From positions 8,618,001-8,682,000 of the forward strand of contig NZ_RKQF01000001.1 in the NCBI RefSeq assembly GCF_003814875.1: a DNA stretch of 64,000 nt, read 5' to 3'. Of the stretch, positions 17,832-25,587 are shown in pieces. Origin of the DNA: Streptomyces sp. Ag109_O5-1. Its GTDB lineage: Bacteria; Actinomycetota; Actinomycetes; Streptomycetales; Streptomycetaceae. The position numbers and the translations under genes were made by a program. The notes beneath the pieces were generated by a model. That model worked only from the letters and a program-made list of their open reading frames with translations, did no database searches and was not told the DNA's origin. Each line of letters opens with the position of its first letter. The first letter of the stretch is position 1.

Positions 17832-18490
17832 GCATCAAGGTCATGGTGGTCGACGACCACCCCATGTGGCGCGACGCGGTCGCCCGGGACCTGGCCGAGT
17901 CCGGTTTCGAGGTGGTCGCCACCGCGGGGGACGGCGACCAGGCGGTGCGCCGTGCCAAGGCCGCCGCGCCCGACGTCCTCGTCCTGGACCTCAACCTGCC
18001 CGCCAAGCCCGGCGTCCAGGTCTGCAAGGAACTCGTCGGCCACAATCCGGCGTTGCGGGTCCTGGTCCTCTCCGCGAGCGGGGAGCACGCCGACGTCCTG
18101 GAGGCGGTGAAGTCCGGCGCCACCGGCTATCTGCTGAAGTCCGCCTCGACGGAGGAGTTGCTGGACGCGGTCCGCCGTACCGCCGTCGGCGACCCGGTGT
18201 TCACGCCCGGCCTCGCCGGACTGGTCCTCGGCGAGTACCGCCGCCTGGCCTCCGAACCGGCCCCGGCCGCGGACGCCGAGGGGCCGGACGCGCCCCGGCT
18301 CACCGACCGCGAGACCGAGGTGCTGCGCCTGGTGGCCAAGGGGCTGAGCTACAAGCAGATCGCCGAACGCCTGGTCATCTCGCACCGCACGGTCCAGAAC
18401 CACGTCCAGAACACCCTCGGCAAACTCCAGCTGCACAACAGGGTGGAACTGGTCCGTTATGCCATAGAGCGCGGCCTCGACGACGAATGA
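17828..18490 (+). CDS. macR: NarL/LuxR-type response regulator, MacR-like
   Basis: A 220-residue two-domain regulator. The receiver domain contains VVDDHPMWRDAV (acidic pair), the phosphoacceptor D54 in VLVLDLNLPAKPG, LSASGEHADV and the Lys of YLLKSAS. The C-terminal LuxR domain is LTDRETEVLRLVAKGLSYKQIAERLVISHRTVQNHVQNTLGKLQLHNRVELV. Start ATG 17828 overlaps the kinase stop (ATGA), so the pair is translationally coupled. The S. coelicolor counterpart is reported to bind an inverted repeat close to TGAGTACnnGTACTCA; a near match occurs at 46077-46092 in this window. Confidence 0.87.
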   Translation: MSIKVMVVDDHPMWRDAVARDLAESGFEVVATAGDGDQAVRRAKAAAPDVLVLDLNLPAKPGVQVCKELVGHNPALRVLVLSASGEHADVLEAVKSGATGYLLKSASTEELLDAVRRTAVGDPVFTPGLAGLVLGEYRRLASEPAPAADAEGPDAPRLTDRETEVLRLVAKGLSYKQIAERLVISHRTVQNHVQNTLGKLQLHNRVELVRYAIERGLDDE

Positions 18491-18577
18491 TCCACAGGTG
18501 ATGTGATCTTCGCGCTTGACGGCAAGTAAACCAACCGCCCACCAATTCACCGGAATTGCCTGTCCCGCCCATCCCTG

Positions 18578-18601
18578 TGTGACCTGGATCACCACTAGCG
18601 T
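18578..18601 (+). promoter_or_regulatory. CRP-like palindrome and -10 box upstream of pfkA
   Basis: At 18578-18593 TGTGA, six bases and TCACC match nine of the ten conserved positions of the classical CRP site (TGTGA-N6-TCACA). It is followed at 18596-18601 by TAGCGT, a plausible -10 box, 37 bp before the pfkA start codon. A bound regulator here would overlap the promoter. The match may be chance; no footprint is known to me. Confidence 0.4.
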
Positions 18602-18638
18602 GAGCCTCACCAGGCAACCGCGGCGAAGGGACATTTCC

Positions 18639-19667
18639 ATGCGGGTCGGAGTACTGACCGGAGGCGGCGACTGCCCCGGGCTCAACGCCGTCATCCGGGG
18701 CATCGTCCGCAAGGGCGTGCAGGAGTACGGCTACGACTTCGTCGGCTTCCGGGACGGCTGGCGCGGACCCCTCGAAGGCGACACCGTCCGCCTCGACATC
18801 CCCGCCGTGCGCGGCATCCTGCCCCGCGGCGGCACCATCCTCGGCTCCTCGCGCACCAATCCGTTCAAGCAGGAGAACGGCATCCGCCGGATCAAGGACA
18901 ACCTCGCCAAACTGGAGGTCGAGGCGCTCATCGCGATCGGCGGCGAGGACACCCTCGGAGTCGCCGCACGCCTCACCGACGAGTACGGCGTGCCCGTCGT
19001 CGGCGTCCCGAAGACCATCGACAACGACCTGTCCGCCACCGACTACACCTTCGGCTTCGACACCGCCGTCGGCATCGCGACAGAGGCCATCGACCGGCTG
19101 CACACCACCGCCGAGTCCCATATGCGGGTCCTGGTCTGCGAGGTGATGGGACGGCACGCCGGCTGGATCGCCATCCACTCCGGCCTCGCCGGCGGCGCCA
19201 ACGTCATCCTCATCCCCGAGCAGCGCTTCGACGTGGACCAGGTGTGCGCCTGGATCACCTCCCGCTTCAAGGCGTCGTACGCCCCGATCGTGGTCATCGC
19301 CGAAGGCGCCATGCCCAAGGACGGCGAGGCGGTCCTCAAGGACGAGTCGCTGGACTCCTTCGGGCACGTCCGGCTCTCCGGGGTCGGCGAGTGGCTCGCC
19401 AAGGAGATCGAGAAGCGCACCGGCAAGGAGGCCCGCACCACCGTCCTCGGGCACATCCAGCGCGGCGGCACCCCGAGCGCCTTCGACCGCTGGCTCGCCA
19501 CCCGCTTCGGCCTGCACGCCATCGACGCCGTCCGCGACGGCGACTTCGGCAAGATGGTCGCCCTGCGCGGTACCGACATCGTCCGGGTCCCGATCGCGGA
19601 GGCCACGGCCAAGCTGAAGACCGTGGACCCGAAGCTGTACGAAGAGGTCGGGGTGTTCTTCGGCTGA
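18639..19667 (+). CDS. pfkA: 6-phosphofructokinase
   Basis: The 342-residue group III phosphofructokinase starts MRVGVLTGGGDCPGLNAVIRG. It carries GGEDTLGVA, PKTIDNDLSATDYTFGFDTA with the catalytic Asp, MGRHAGWIA, and HIQRGGTPSAFDR. Position 104 is Asp and position 125 is Lys. ATP-dependent enzymes usually have Gly at both, and Asp/Lys is the textbook signature of pyrophosphate-dependent ones, so the phosphoryl donor is uncertain. It converts fructose 6-phosphate to fructose 1,6-bisphosphate in the cytoplasm. ATG 18639 follows GAAGGGA; an earlier start at 18516 would run through the promoter region. It lies just after the MacRS-like pair. Confidence 0.92.
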   Translation: MRVGVLTGGGDCPGLNAVIRGIVRKGVQEYGYDFVGFRDGWRGPLEGDTVRLDIPAVRGILPRGGTILGSSRTNPFKQENGIRRIKDNLAKLEVEALIAIGGEDTLGVAARLTDEYGVPVVGVPKTIDNDLSATDYTFGFDTAVGIATEAIDRLHTTAESHMRVLVCEVMGRHAGWIAIHSGLAGGANVILIPEQRFDVDQVCAWITSRFKASYAPIVVIAEGAMPKDGEAVLKDESLDSFGHVRLSGVGEWLAKEIEKRTGKEARTTVLGHIQRGGTPSAFDRWLATRFGLHAIDAVRDGDFGKMVALRGTDIVRVPIAEATAKLKTVDPKLYEEVGVFFG

Positions 19668-19766
19668 CGGCTCCGCCGCCCGCACGCGCGGTTGTACGGA
19701 CCTCCACGCGCCATCACGGTCACGGTGACGGCGCGCGGAGGCACCGGAGGGTCGCCGGGAACTGCG

Positions 19767-21632
19767 TCAAGCCTGAACTGTTCCGGTGCCGCGCAGCTGC
19801 CCCACCAACTCCCGCACGATCACCGCCCCGTTCAGTGTGAGAACCGACTCGGGATGGAACTGGACCCCGGCGAACCCGGGACCCCGCAGCGCGTGCACCT
19901 CGCCGTTCGCCGCCCGGCTCACCTCCACCCCGTGCGCCGCCAGCTCCCGCGCCGCGTCGTCGTCGCAGCGCGCCACGAAGCTGTTGTAGAAGCCGACGGT
20001 CTCCGGACGCCCGAACAGGTCCACCGTCGTCTGCGCCCCCTGGTAGGGGACCTCCTTGCGGACGATCTCCAGCCCCAGCTCGGCCGCGACCAGCTCGTGC
20101 CCGAGGCAGACCCCCAGCACCCCGTACCGGTGTTCCCGGATCACCGTCGCCGTCAGCTCCCGCAGGAACCGCATCTTCGGATCGTCCAGGTCACCCGGGT
20201 CGCCGGGTCCCGGGCCGAGCACGACCGGCCCCTCGTGCGCGTGCACCGCCGCCCGCAGCCCCGGCTCGTCGTACCGCCGGACGGTGACGTCCAGCCCGCC
20301 CGCGCGCAGCACATGCGCGAGCATCGCCGTGAACGTGTCCTCACCGTCCACCACCAGCGCGTGCCCGGTCAGCTCCCCGGTCCGCTCCTGCATCCGCAGC
20401 CAGAACGGCGCCAGCGCGGCCCGGCGCCCGTCCAGCGCGGCCCGCACCCGGGGGTCGTCGGCCAGCCGGGGCCGGGCCCCCTCCGCCCGCGGCCGTGCCG
20501 GTCGTACGCCCAGGGCCGCCAGCACCCCCGCCGCCTTCGCGTGCGTCTCCGCGACCTCGCTCACCGGGTCCGAACCGCGCACCAGCGTGGCGCCGACGGG
20601 GACGCGCAGCCGCCCCCGCGCGTCGATGTCGGCGGTGCGGATGAGGATGGGGGAGTCGAGGGTCTGGGCCCCGCCGGAATCACGCCCCAGCAGCGCCAGC
20701 GCACCGGCGTAGTAGCCACGCCCCCCGACCTCGTGCCGCTCGATCACCCGGCAGGCGTTCTGCACCGGCGAGCCCGTGACGGTCGCCGCGAACATCGTCT
20801 CCTTCAGGACCTCCCGCACGTCCAGCGAGGACCTCCCGCGCAGCTCGTACTCGGTGTGCGCGAGGTGCGCCATCTCCATCAGCCGGGGCCCGACGACCAC
20901 ACCCCCCATGTCCCCGACCGTGCACATCATCTTGAGCTCCTCGTCGACGACCATCGACAGCTCCTCGATCTCCTTGCCGTCGGCGAGGAAGCCGAGGAGG
21001 TGCTCGGGGGTGGGGCCCTCGGCGGGGTAGCGGTACGTGCCGCTGATCGGGTTCATGACGACCGTGCCGCCGGACATCCGGACGTGCACCTCCGGACTGG
21101 CCCCGACCAGCGTCCGGTCCCCGGTGTGGACGACGAACGTCCAGTACGCGCCCCGCTCGCCCTCCAGCAGCCGCCGGAAGAGAGCGAGGGCGTCGGCGCG
21201 TCCGAACCCGGGCATCTCGCCCTCGTACGTCCGCCGGATCACGAAGTTCGCGCCCTCGCCCCGCCCGATCTCCTCGCGCAGCACCCGGCCGACGATCTCC
21301 GCGTACTCGTCGTCGTCGACGTCGAAGCCGCCGGCCCGGACGTGGACGTCGTGGGACGGCAGGGCCGCCAGGGCCTCGTCCAGTGGAATGTGACCCACCA
21401 CCGTCGGTGTCAGCACCAGCAGCGGCGTCCCGTCGTCCCGCACGTCGAACCCGCGCTCCCGGATCTGCCGGTACGGCACGAGGGCCAGTCCCTCGCCGGG
21501 CAGGTCGGCGAGCCGGTCGTGGGCGGTGACCGGACCGATCAGGACCTCCACCGTGTTCTCGTCGTGGCCGGGCGTGCGGCGGCGGAGCAGGGCGAAGGGG
21601 CGGTTGTCGTGGAGCAACTGGGTCAGGTCCAT
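19767..21632 (-). CDS. trpE: Fused anthranilate synthase (TrpE-TrpG, PhzE type)
   Basis: A 621-residue fusion. The N-terminal chorismate-utilising domain (about 1-420) includes ISGTYRYPAEGPTPE, MCTVGDMGG, FAATVTGSPVQNACRVIERHE, GRGYYAGAL and RTADIDARGRLRVPVGATLV. The C-terminal class I glutaminase domain (about 430-621) has GPGPGDPGD, GVCLGHELVAAELG (nucleophile Cys) and FHPESVLT (His-Glu). It turns chorismate and glutamine into anthranilate, the first step to tryptophan. GAGGAA precedes ATG 21632. A leader peptide with three Trp codons and a hairpin lie upstream, so the gene is almost certainly controlled by attenuation. It is divergent from DAHP synthase, which feeds the same pathway. Confidence 0.93.
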   Translation of the reverse strand: MDLTQLLHDNRPFALLRRRTPGHDENTVEVLIGPVTAHDRLADLPGEGLALVPYRQIRERGFDVRDDGTPLLVLTPTVVGHIPLDEALAALPSHDVHVRAGGFDVDDDEYAEIVGRVLREEIGRGEGANFVIRRTYEGEMPGFGRADALALFRRLLEGERGAYWTFVVHTGDRTLVGASPEVHVRMSGGTVVMNPISGTYRYPAEGPTPEHLLGFLADGKEIEELSMVVDEELKMMCTVGDMGGVVVGPRLMEMAHLAHTEYELRGRSSLDVREVLKETMFAATVTGSPVQNACRVIERHEVGGRGYYAGALALLGRDSGGAQTLDSPILIRTADIDARGRLRVPVGATLVRGSDPVSEVAETHAKAAGVLAALGVRPARPRAEGARPRLADDPRVRAALDGRRAALAPFWLRMQERTGELTGHALVVDGEDTFTAMLAHVLRAGGLDVTVRRYDEPGLRAAVHAHEGPVVLGPGPGDPGDLDDPKMRFLRELTATVIREHRYGVLGVCLGHELVAAELGLEIVRKEVPYQGAQTTVDLFGRPETVGFYNSFVARCDDDAARELAAHGVEVSRAANGEVHALRGPGFAGVQFHPESVLTLNGAVIVRELVGQLRGTGTVQA

Positions 21633-21680
21633 GGTTCCTCTGCCTCATCGGGCTGGTAAGGGAGGAACGACCCCGGAAAC

Positions 21681-21710
21681 GCCGAAGGCCGCCCCTCGGG
21701 CGGCCTTCGC
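21681..21710 (-). terminator. trp attenuator hairpin
   Basis: On the minus strand GCGAAGGCCGCCC and GGGCGGCCTTCGGC form a near-perfect stem of about 13 bp with a short GAG-type loop. It is placed 21 bp after the stop of the Trp-rich leader peptide and 49 bp before the trpE start, exactly where an attenuator belongs. There is no long U-tract, only GTTT, as is common in high-GC attenuators. Alternative pairing with the leader coding region is likely but was not calculated. Confidence 0.8.
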
Positions 21711-21730
21711 GAAGTCTTGCGTACGCGTAG

Positions 21731-21799
21731 TCAGTGGGCCGCCGGAGAAGCGGTCCACCACCAGTTCTGGATCTGGTTACGGGTCGAATACGCGAACAT
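21731..21799 (-). CDS. trpL: trp operon leader peptide
   Basis: A 22-residue open frame MFAYSTRNQIQNWWWTASPAAH reads towards trpE. Codons 13-15 are three consecutive TGG Trp codons, which random sequence would rarely produce, and the frame ends shortly before a strong hairpin. When charged tRNA-Trp is scarce, the ribosome stalls on these codons and the terminator hairpin fails to form, so trpE is expressed. Trp attenuation with a WWW leader has been described for the anthranilate synthase gene of Streptomyces venezuelae. The upstream region also serves the divergent DAHP synthase gene. Confidence 0.88.
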   Translation of the reverse strand: MFAYSTRNQIQNWWWTASPAAH

Positions 21800-21905
21800 G
21801 CGGAAAACAGTACCGCACCCCACCCTCTGTCCACGGGACAATCTTTCCGTCTCATCAGTCGAGCCACGGAAATATCCGTGGACACGACCCCGTAATGTTT
21901 ACGAG

Positions 21906-23258
21906 GTGACCGTGAACGCTAAGACCAGCCAGAGCGCTGGCAACACCTGGCGAGACCTGCCCGCGGCGCAGCAGCCCGAGTACCCCGACCCCGAGGCTCT
22001 GCGCGCAGTCGTTGCGGAGCTGGAGTCGTATCCGCCGCTCGTCTTCGCGGGCGAGTGCGACCAGCTGCGCGCCCGGATGGCGGCCGTCGCCAAGGGAGAG
22101 GCGTTCCTCCTCCAGGGCGGCGACTGCGCGGAGGCCTTCGACGCGGTGTCGGCCGACCACATCCGCAACAAGCTCAAGACCCTTCTCCAGATGGGTGCCG
22201 TGCTGACGTACGCGGCGTCGGTGCCCGTGGTGAAGGTGGGCCGGATCGCCGGCCAGTACAGCAAGCCGCGCTCCAAGGGGACCGAGACCCGCGACGGCGT
22301 GACGCTGCCGACGTACCGTGGTGACTCGGTCAACGGCTTCGACTTCGACGAGAAGGCCCGGATCCCGGACCCCGAGCGGCTGAAGCGGATGTACAACGCG
22401 TCCGCCTCGACGCTGAACCTGGTGCGTGCCTTCACCACCGGCGGTTACGCGGACCTGCGCCAGGTGCACGCCTGGAACCAGGACTTCGTGAAGTCGTCCC
22501 CGTCCGGCCAGCGCTACGAGCAGCTCGCCCGCGAGATCGACAACGCGCTGAACTTCATGCGGGCCTGCGGCACCGACCCGGAGGAGTTCAAGACCGTCGA
22601 GTTCTTCTCCTCGCACGAGGCGCTGCTGCTGGACTACGAGTCCGCCCTGACCAGGGTCGACTCCCGCACCGGCAAGCTGTACGACGTCTCCGGGCACATG
22701 GTGTGGATCGGTGAGCGCACCCGGCAGCTGGACGGCGCGCACATCGAGTTCGCCTCGAAGATCCGCAACCCGATCGGCATCAAGCTCGGCCCGACGACGA
22801 CGGCCGAGGAGGCGCTGCGGTACATCGACCGCCTCGACCCGGACCGCGAGCCGGGCCGGCTGACCTTCATCGTCCGGATGGGCGCGGACAAGGTCCGCGA
22901 CAAGCTCCCCGAGCTGGTCGAGAAGGTCACCGCCTCGGGCGCCACGGTGGCCTGGGTGACCGACCCGATGCACGGCAACACCTTCGAGGCGGCCTCAGGT
23001 CACAAGACCCGCCGCTTCGACGACGTGCTCGACGAGGTCAAGGGCTTCTTCGAGGTCCACAAGACCCTCGGCACCCACCCGGGCGGCATCCATGTCGAGC
23101 TCACCGGTGACGACGTCACCGAGTGCGTGGGCGGCGGCGACGAGATCTTCGTCGACGATCTGCACCAGCGCTACGAGACGGCCTGCGACCCCCGCCTGAA
23201 CCGCAGCCAGTCCCTTGACCTGGCGTTCCTCGTGGCGGAGATGTACCGGGACCAGTAG
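21906..23258 (+). CDS. Class II 3-deoxy-7-phosphoheptulonate synthase (DAHP synthase)
   Basis: A 450-residue class II (plant/AroA-II type) enzyme. Signatures include VFAGECDQLRARMA, FLLQGGDCAEAF (metal Cys), GRIAGQYSKPRS, LPTYRGDSVNGF, FFSSHEALLLDYE, HMVWIGERTRQLDGAH, GIKLGPTTT, WVTDPMHGNT and GGIHVELTGDDVTECVGG. It condenses phosphoenolpyruvate and erythrose 4-phosphate, the first step of the shikimate pathway. GTG 21906 lies seven bases after TAATGT, giving a likely leaderless start; GTG 21912, five bases after GAGG, is the alternative and costs two residues. It is divergent from trpE and its leader. A strong hairpin follows. Confidence 0.93.
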   Translation: MTVNAKTSQSAGNTWRDLPAAQQPEYPDPEALRAVVAELESYPPLVFAGECDQLRARMAAVAKGEAFLLQGGDCAEAFDAVSADHIRNKLKTLLQMGAVLTYAASVPVVKVGRIAGQYSKPRSKGTETRDGVTLPTYRGDSVNGFDFDEKARIPDPERLKRMYNASASTLNLVRAFTTGGYADLRQVHAWNQDFVKSSPSGQRYEQLAREIDNALNFMRACGTDPEEFKTVEFFSSHEALLLDYESALTRVDSRTGKLYDVSGHMVWIGERTRQLDGAHIEFASKIRNPIGIKLGPTTTAEEALRYIDRLDPDREPGRLTFIVRMGADKVRDKLPELVEKVTASGATVAWVTDPMHGNTFEAASGHKTRRFDDVLDEVKGFFEVHKTLGTHPGGIHVELTGDDVTECVGGGDEIFVDDLHQRYETACDPRLNRSQSLDLAFLVAEMYRDQ

Positions 23259-23277
23259 CAGGTCTTTGCAGTGCAGT

Positions 23278-23307
23278 GGGGCGCGGATCACAAATGATCC
23301 GCGCCCC
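23278..23307 (+). terminator. Terminator hairpin after DAHP synthase
   Basis: GGGGCGCGGATCA, loop CAAA and TGATCCGCGCCCC form a perfect 13-bp stem that begins 20 bp after the stop codon and is followed by TTCC. It separates the DAHP synthase transcript from the iron-regulated bfd promoter 35 bp further on. Confidence 0.85.
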
Positions 23308-23341
23308 TTCCACTTTTGCGGGCCCCGGGTGATGGGTAAGG

Positions 23342-23360
23342 TTAGGTTTGCCTCACCGTC
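23342..23360 (+). promoter_or_regulatory. Iron box (DmdR/DtxR-type operator) upstream of bfd
   Basis: TTAGGTTTGCCTCACCGTC matches the streptomycete iron-box consensus TTAGGTTAGGCTCACCTAA at 14 of 19 positions, including the TTAGGT and CTCACC half-sites. It ends 46 bp before the bfd start, where an Fe-loaded DmdR1/IdeR repressor could block transcription. That the downstream protein is an iron-release ferredoxin supports the assignment. Confidence 0.7.
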
Positions 23361-23406
23361 CATCGGTACGGCACCACTGATCGATCCCGGCGGGAGGTGA
23401 ATCCGC

Positions 23407-23640
23407 GTGTACGTCTGCAGCTGCTTCGGAGTGACCGAGGCGCAGGTCAAGCAGCATGCGGAGGACGGCGCCCGCACCCCTCGCCAGATAGCGTCCGCCT
23501 GCAAGGCGGGCACGGACTGCGGTTCGTGCGTCCGCCGGATCCAGGCGATCCTCGGCCGGGGCGCCTGCCCCCGCCGTGAGCTGGCCGACCAGGGCCGCCC
23601 GGTGCTCTCGGAGATCGAGGGGCTCGACGAGGCCGCTTAG
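23407..23640 (+). CDS. bfd: Bacterioferritin-associated ferredoxin-like [2Fe-2S] protein
   Basis: A 77-residue BFD-like protein. It has the Fer2_BFD pattern with Cys residues in VCSCFGVTEAQV and later CKAGTDCGSCV, four ligands spaced C-x-C and C-x2-C, enough for one [2Fe-2S] cluster. The C-terminal tail is longer than in E. coli Bfd. It would pass electrons to bacterioferritin to release stored iron. GTG 23407 follows GGGAGGTGA. The operator at 23342-23360 predicts induction under iron limitation. The gene converges on bfr, and their stop codons are one base apart. Confidence 0.85.
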   Translation: MYVCSCFGVTEAQVKQHAEDGARTPRQIASACKAGTDCGSCVRRIQAILGRGACPRRELADQGRPVLSEIEGLDEAA

Positions 23641-23641
23641 G

Positions 23642-24124
23642 TCAGCTGCTCTCGGGCTGCTCGATGATCTGCGAGATGTAGAGCGCCTCACCGAGCTTCT
23701 CCACCAGCTCCAGCTGGGTGTCGAGGTAGTCGATGTGGTTCTCCTCGTCGGCCAGGATGTCCTCGAAGATGTTCGCGGACGTGATGTCGCCCTTCTCGCG
23801 CATCACCTTGATCCCGCGCTTGAGCCGGTCGATCGCCTCCACCTCGATCTGCCGGTCGGCCTCGAACATCTCCTTCACGGTCTGCCCCACGCGCACGTGG
23901 AACAGCCGCTGGTAGTTGGGCAGCCCCTCCAGGAACAGGATCCGGTCGGTGAGCACCTCGGCATGCTTCATCTCGTCGAACGACTCGTGCCGGGTGTACT
24001 TCGCGAGCTTGTACCAGCCGAAGTTCTCCTGCATCTTCGCGTGCAGGAAGTACTGGTTGATCGCGGTGAGCTCACCGGTGAGCTGCTCGTTGAGGAATTC
24101 GATGACCTCGGGGTCGCCCTGCAT
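23642..24124 (-). CDS. bfr: Bacterioferritin
   Basis: A 160-residue ferritin four-helix bundle. It starts MQGDPEVIEFLNEQLTGELTAINQYFLHAKM (first ferroxidase Glu), followed by HESFDEMKHAEVLTDRILFLEG with the E-x2-H ligands and the Met expected to bind haem between subunits, then EVEAIDRLKRGI and DEENHIDYLDTQLELVE with the last Glu and His. It stores iron as a ferric mineral in a 24-subunit shell. ATG 24124 is preceded by AAGGAG; an in-frame ATG 18 bases upstream lacks a site. It faces the bfd gene with one base between the stops, so read-through would produce antisense RNA for both. Confidence 0.94.
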   Translation of the reverse strand: MQGDPEVIEFLNEQLTGELTAINQYFLHAKMQENFGWYKLAKYTRHESFDEMKHAEVLTDRILFLEGLPNYQRLFHVRVGQTVKEMFEADRQIEVEAIDRLKRGIKVMREKGDITSANIFEDILADEENHIDYLDTQLELVEKLGEALYISQIIEQPESS

Positions 24125-24306
24125 CGCAGAGGCTCCTTCCACGGACTGGGGTGTTTGCGGCGCATGATTGCACCGGCACAGAAGATCGTCCAGTAAGTGC
24201 GTACTTAGTAAGTACGTGCATGCTTGATGCCAGTTGGCCGTTTTGGCGACTTCCGAGGGGTATGCCTGGTCGGGTGCACCGCTTGCGGTCTGTCAGGATG
24301 GAAGGC

Positions 24307-24939
24307 ATGGGTCATCCGGTGGAGCGCGCGTCGCGAGAAGCTGCAGGGTCCGAGCTTCCGCCGGGGCAGCGACTGCAGCGCGGCTGGCCGGTCACCCACT
24401 ACGGCCCGGTGCCCAAGTTCCGGCCCGAGCGCTGGGAGTTCAGGGTCTTCGGCGCCACCGCCGACGCGGGCGCGCACATCTGGAACCACGAGCAGTTCAC
24501 CGCCCTGCCGTACGCCACCGTGGTCGCGGATCTGCACTGCGTGACGAAGTTCAGCATGCTCGGCGCGGAGTGGGGCGGGATCCCGGCCCGGACCGTCCTG
24601 GAGCTCGCCCCGCCCGCCCCCGACGTCACCCATGTGATGGTCTGGGCGGAGTACGGCTTCAGCTCCAACCTGCGCCTCGCGGACTTCGCCGCCGAGCGCA
24701 CCGTCTTCGCCACCCACAAGGACGGCGAACTCCTCACCGCCGAGCACGGCTTCCCGGTGCGCCTGGTCGTGCCCCATCTGTATGCCTGGAAGGGCCCCAA
24801 GTGGGTCCGTGGCATCGAGTACATGACCGCCGACCGCCGCGGCTTCTGGGAGGAGCGTGGCTACCACAACATCGGCGACCCCTGGAAGGAGCAGCGCTAC
24901 TCCTACCAGGAGGGTCCGGGGGACGGTCCGGAACTCTGA
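24307..24939 (+). CDS. Sulfite oxidase-like molybdopterin oxidoreductase
   Basis: A 210-residue protein made essentially of the oxidoreductase molybdopterin-binding domain. WEFRVFGA and ATVVADLHCVTKFSMLGAEWGG give the cofactor-binding core, with C78 as the predicted molybdenum ligand. VPHLYAWKGPKWVRGIEYM and a closing FWEERGYHNIGDPWKEQRY are conserved in this family. There is no dimerisation domain, haem domain or signal peptide, so it resembles the short YedY-like cytoplasmic actinobacterial type. The substrate is unknown. ATG 24298 is an in-frame alternative start. It lies between bfr and the DUF4396 gene. Confidence 0.82.
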   Translation: MGHPVERASREAAGSELPPGQRLQRGWPVTHYGPVPKFRPERWEFRVFGATADAGAHIWNHEQFTALPYATVVADLHCVTKFSMLGAEWGGIPARTVLELAPPAPDVTHVMVWAEYGFSSNLRLADFAAERTVFATHKDGELLTAEHGFPVRLVVPHLYAWKGPKWVRGIEYMTADRRGFWEERGYHNIGDPWKEQRYSYQEGPGDGPEL

Positions 24940-24969
24940 GCCGCCGGTGCCGGTGCCGGTGTCGGTGCT

Positions 24970-25539
24970 CTAGTGGTGGTACTGGTGCACCACCGCGTGC
25001 CCCTTGCCCCGCCCGATGGTCCACTTGTTGACCGGCGTGGTCACGATGAACGCGAGCACGAGCGACACGGCCAGCGATATCCAGAACAGCGCGTCGTCCA
25101 ACTGGGCGTCCATCGCGGCCGGCCAGACCAGGATCGTGCCGTTGTCGATCAGCTCCATCACGGCGATGGAGACGGTGTCCGCGGCCAGCGCCACCCGCAG
25201 CGCGGTACGGAAGTCGACGCCCGCCCTCAGGACCCCGCGCATCGTGAGCGCGTAGCCGAAGAAGAACGCCAGCACGATCGCCAGCAGCGTGGTCGGCAGG
25301 TTCCCCCAGCCGAACGCCGTACCGACGACCATCCCGAGCACCTCGCCGACGGCGCAGCCGGTGAGACAGTGCAGAGTCGCCTGCGCCGCCATGGCCCAGG
25401 AGGCACCGGTGCTGCCGTGTGCTCCGTGTGCCGTGTGGGCGTGCGCGGTGTGGGCGTGCGCGGTGTGGGCGTGCGCGGTGTGGGCCTGCGCGGTGTGGGT
25501 GTGTTCGGTGTGCTCGTGGATGGCGTGTTCGTGGTCCAT
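24970..25539 (-). CDS. DUF4396 membrane protein with His-rich N-terminal repeat
   Basis: The 189-residue protein begins with a metal-binding-like segment MDHEHAIHEHTEHTHTAQ, then HTAHA repeats, with 13 or more His in the first 42 residues. About four membrane helices follow: CLTGCAVGEVLGMVVGTAFGW, TTLLAIVLAFFFGYALTM, ALAADTVSIAVMELIDNGTI and ISLAVSLVLAFIVTTPVNKW. The core fits DUF4396, of unknown function. A CsoR-like palindrome lies 49 bp upstream, so copper (or another soft metal) probably induces the gene. I infer a role in metal handling. The repeat is encoded by a 15-bp tandem DNA repeat and may vary in length between strains. Confidence 0.78.
   Translation of the reverse strand: MDHEHAIHEHTEHTHTAQAHTAHAHTAHAHTAHAHTAHGAHGSTGASWAMAAQATLHCLTGCAVGEVLGMVVGTAFGWGNLPTTLLAIVLAFFFGYALTMRGVLRAGVDFRTALRVALAADTVSIAVMELIDNGTILVWPAAMDAQLDDALFWISLAVSLVLAFIVTTPVNKWTIGRGKGHAVVHQYHH
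25433..25507 (-). repeat. 15-bp tandem repeat coding for HTAHA units
   Basis: Five consecutive 15-bp units (GTGTGGGCGTGCGCG on the plus strand; the first three identical, the last two with one and three changes) code on the minus strand for HTAHA-type pentapeptides. The repeat is in frame, so slippage would lengthen or shorten the His-rich tail without breaking the gene. Confidence 0.85.
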
Positions 25540-25587
25540 GGCTGACCCCCGGTGTCAGGTGCGGAACCTTCTGTGACGCCAACATGT

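Noticed and set aside
25433..25507. Possible CRISPR array
   Set aside because: Units are contiguous without spacers, are in frame inside a gene and code for a His repeat.
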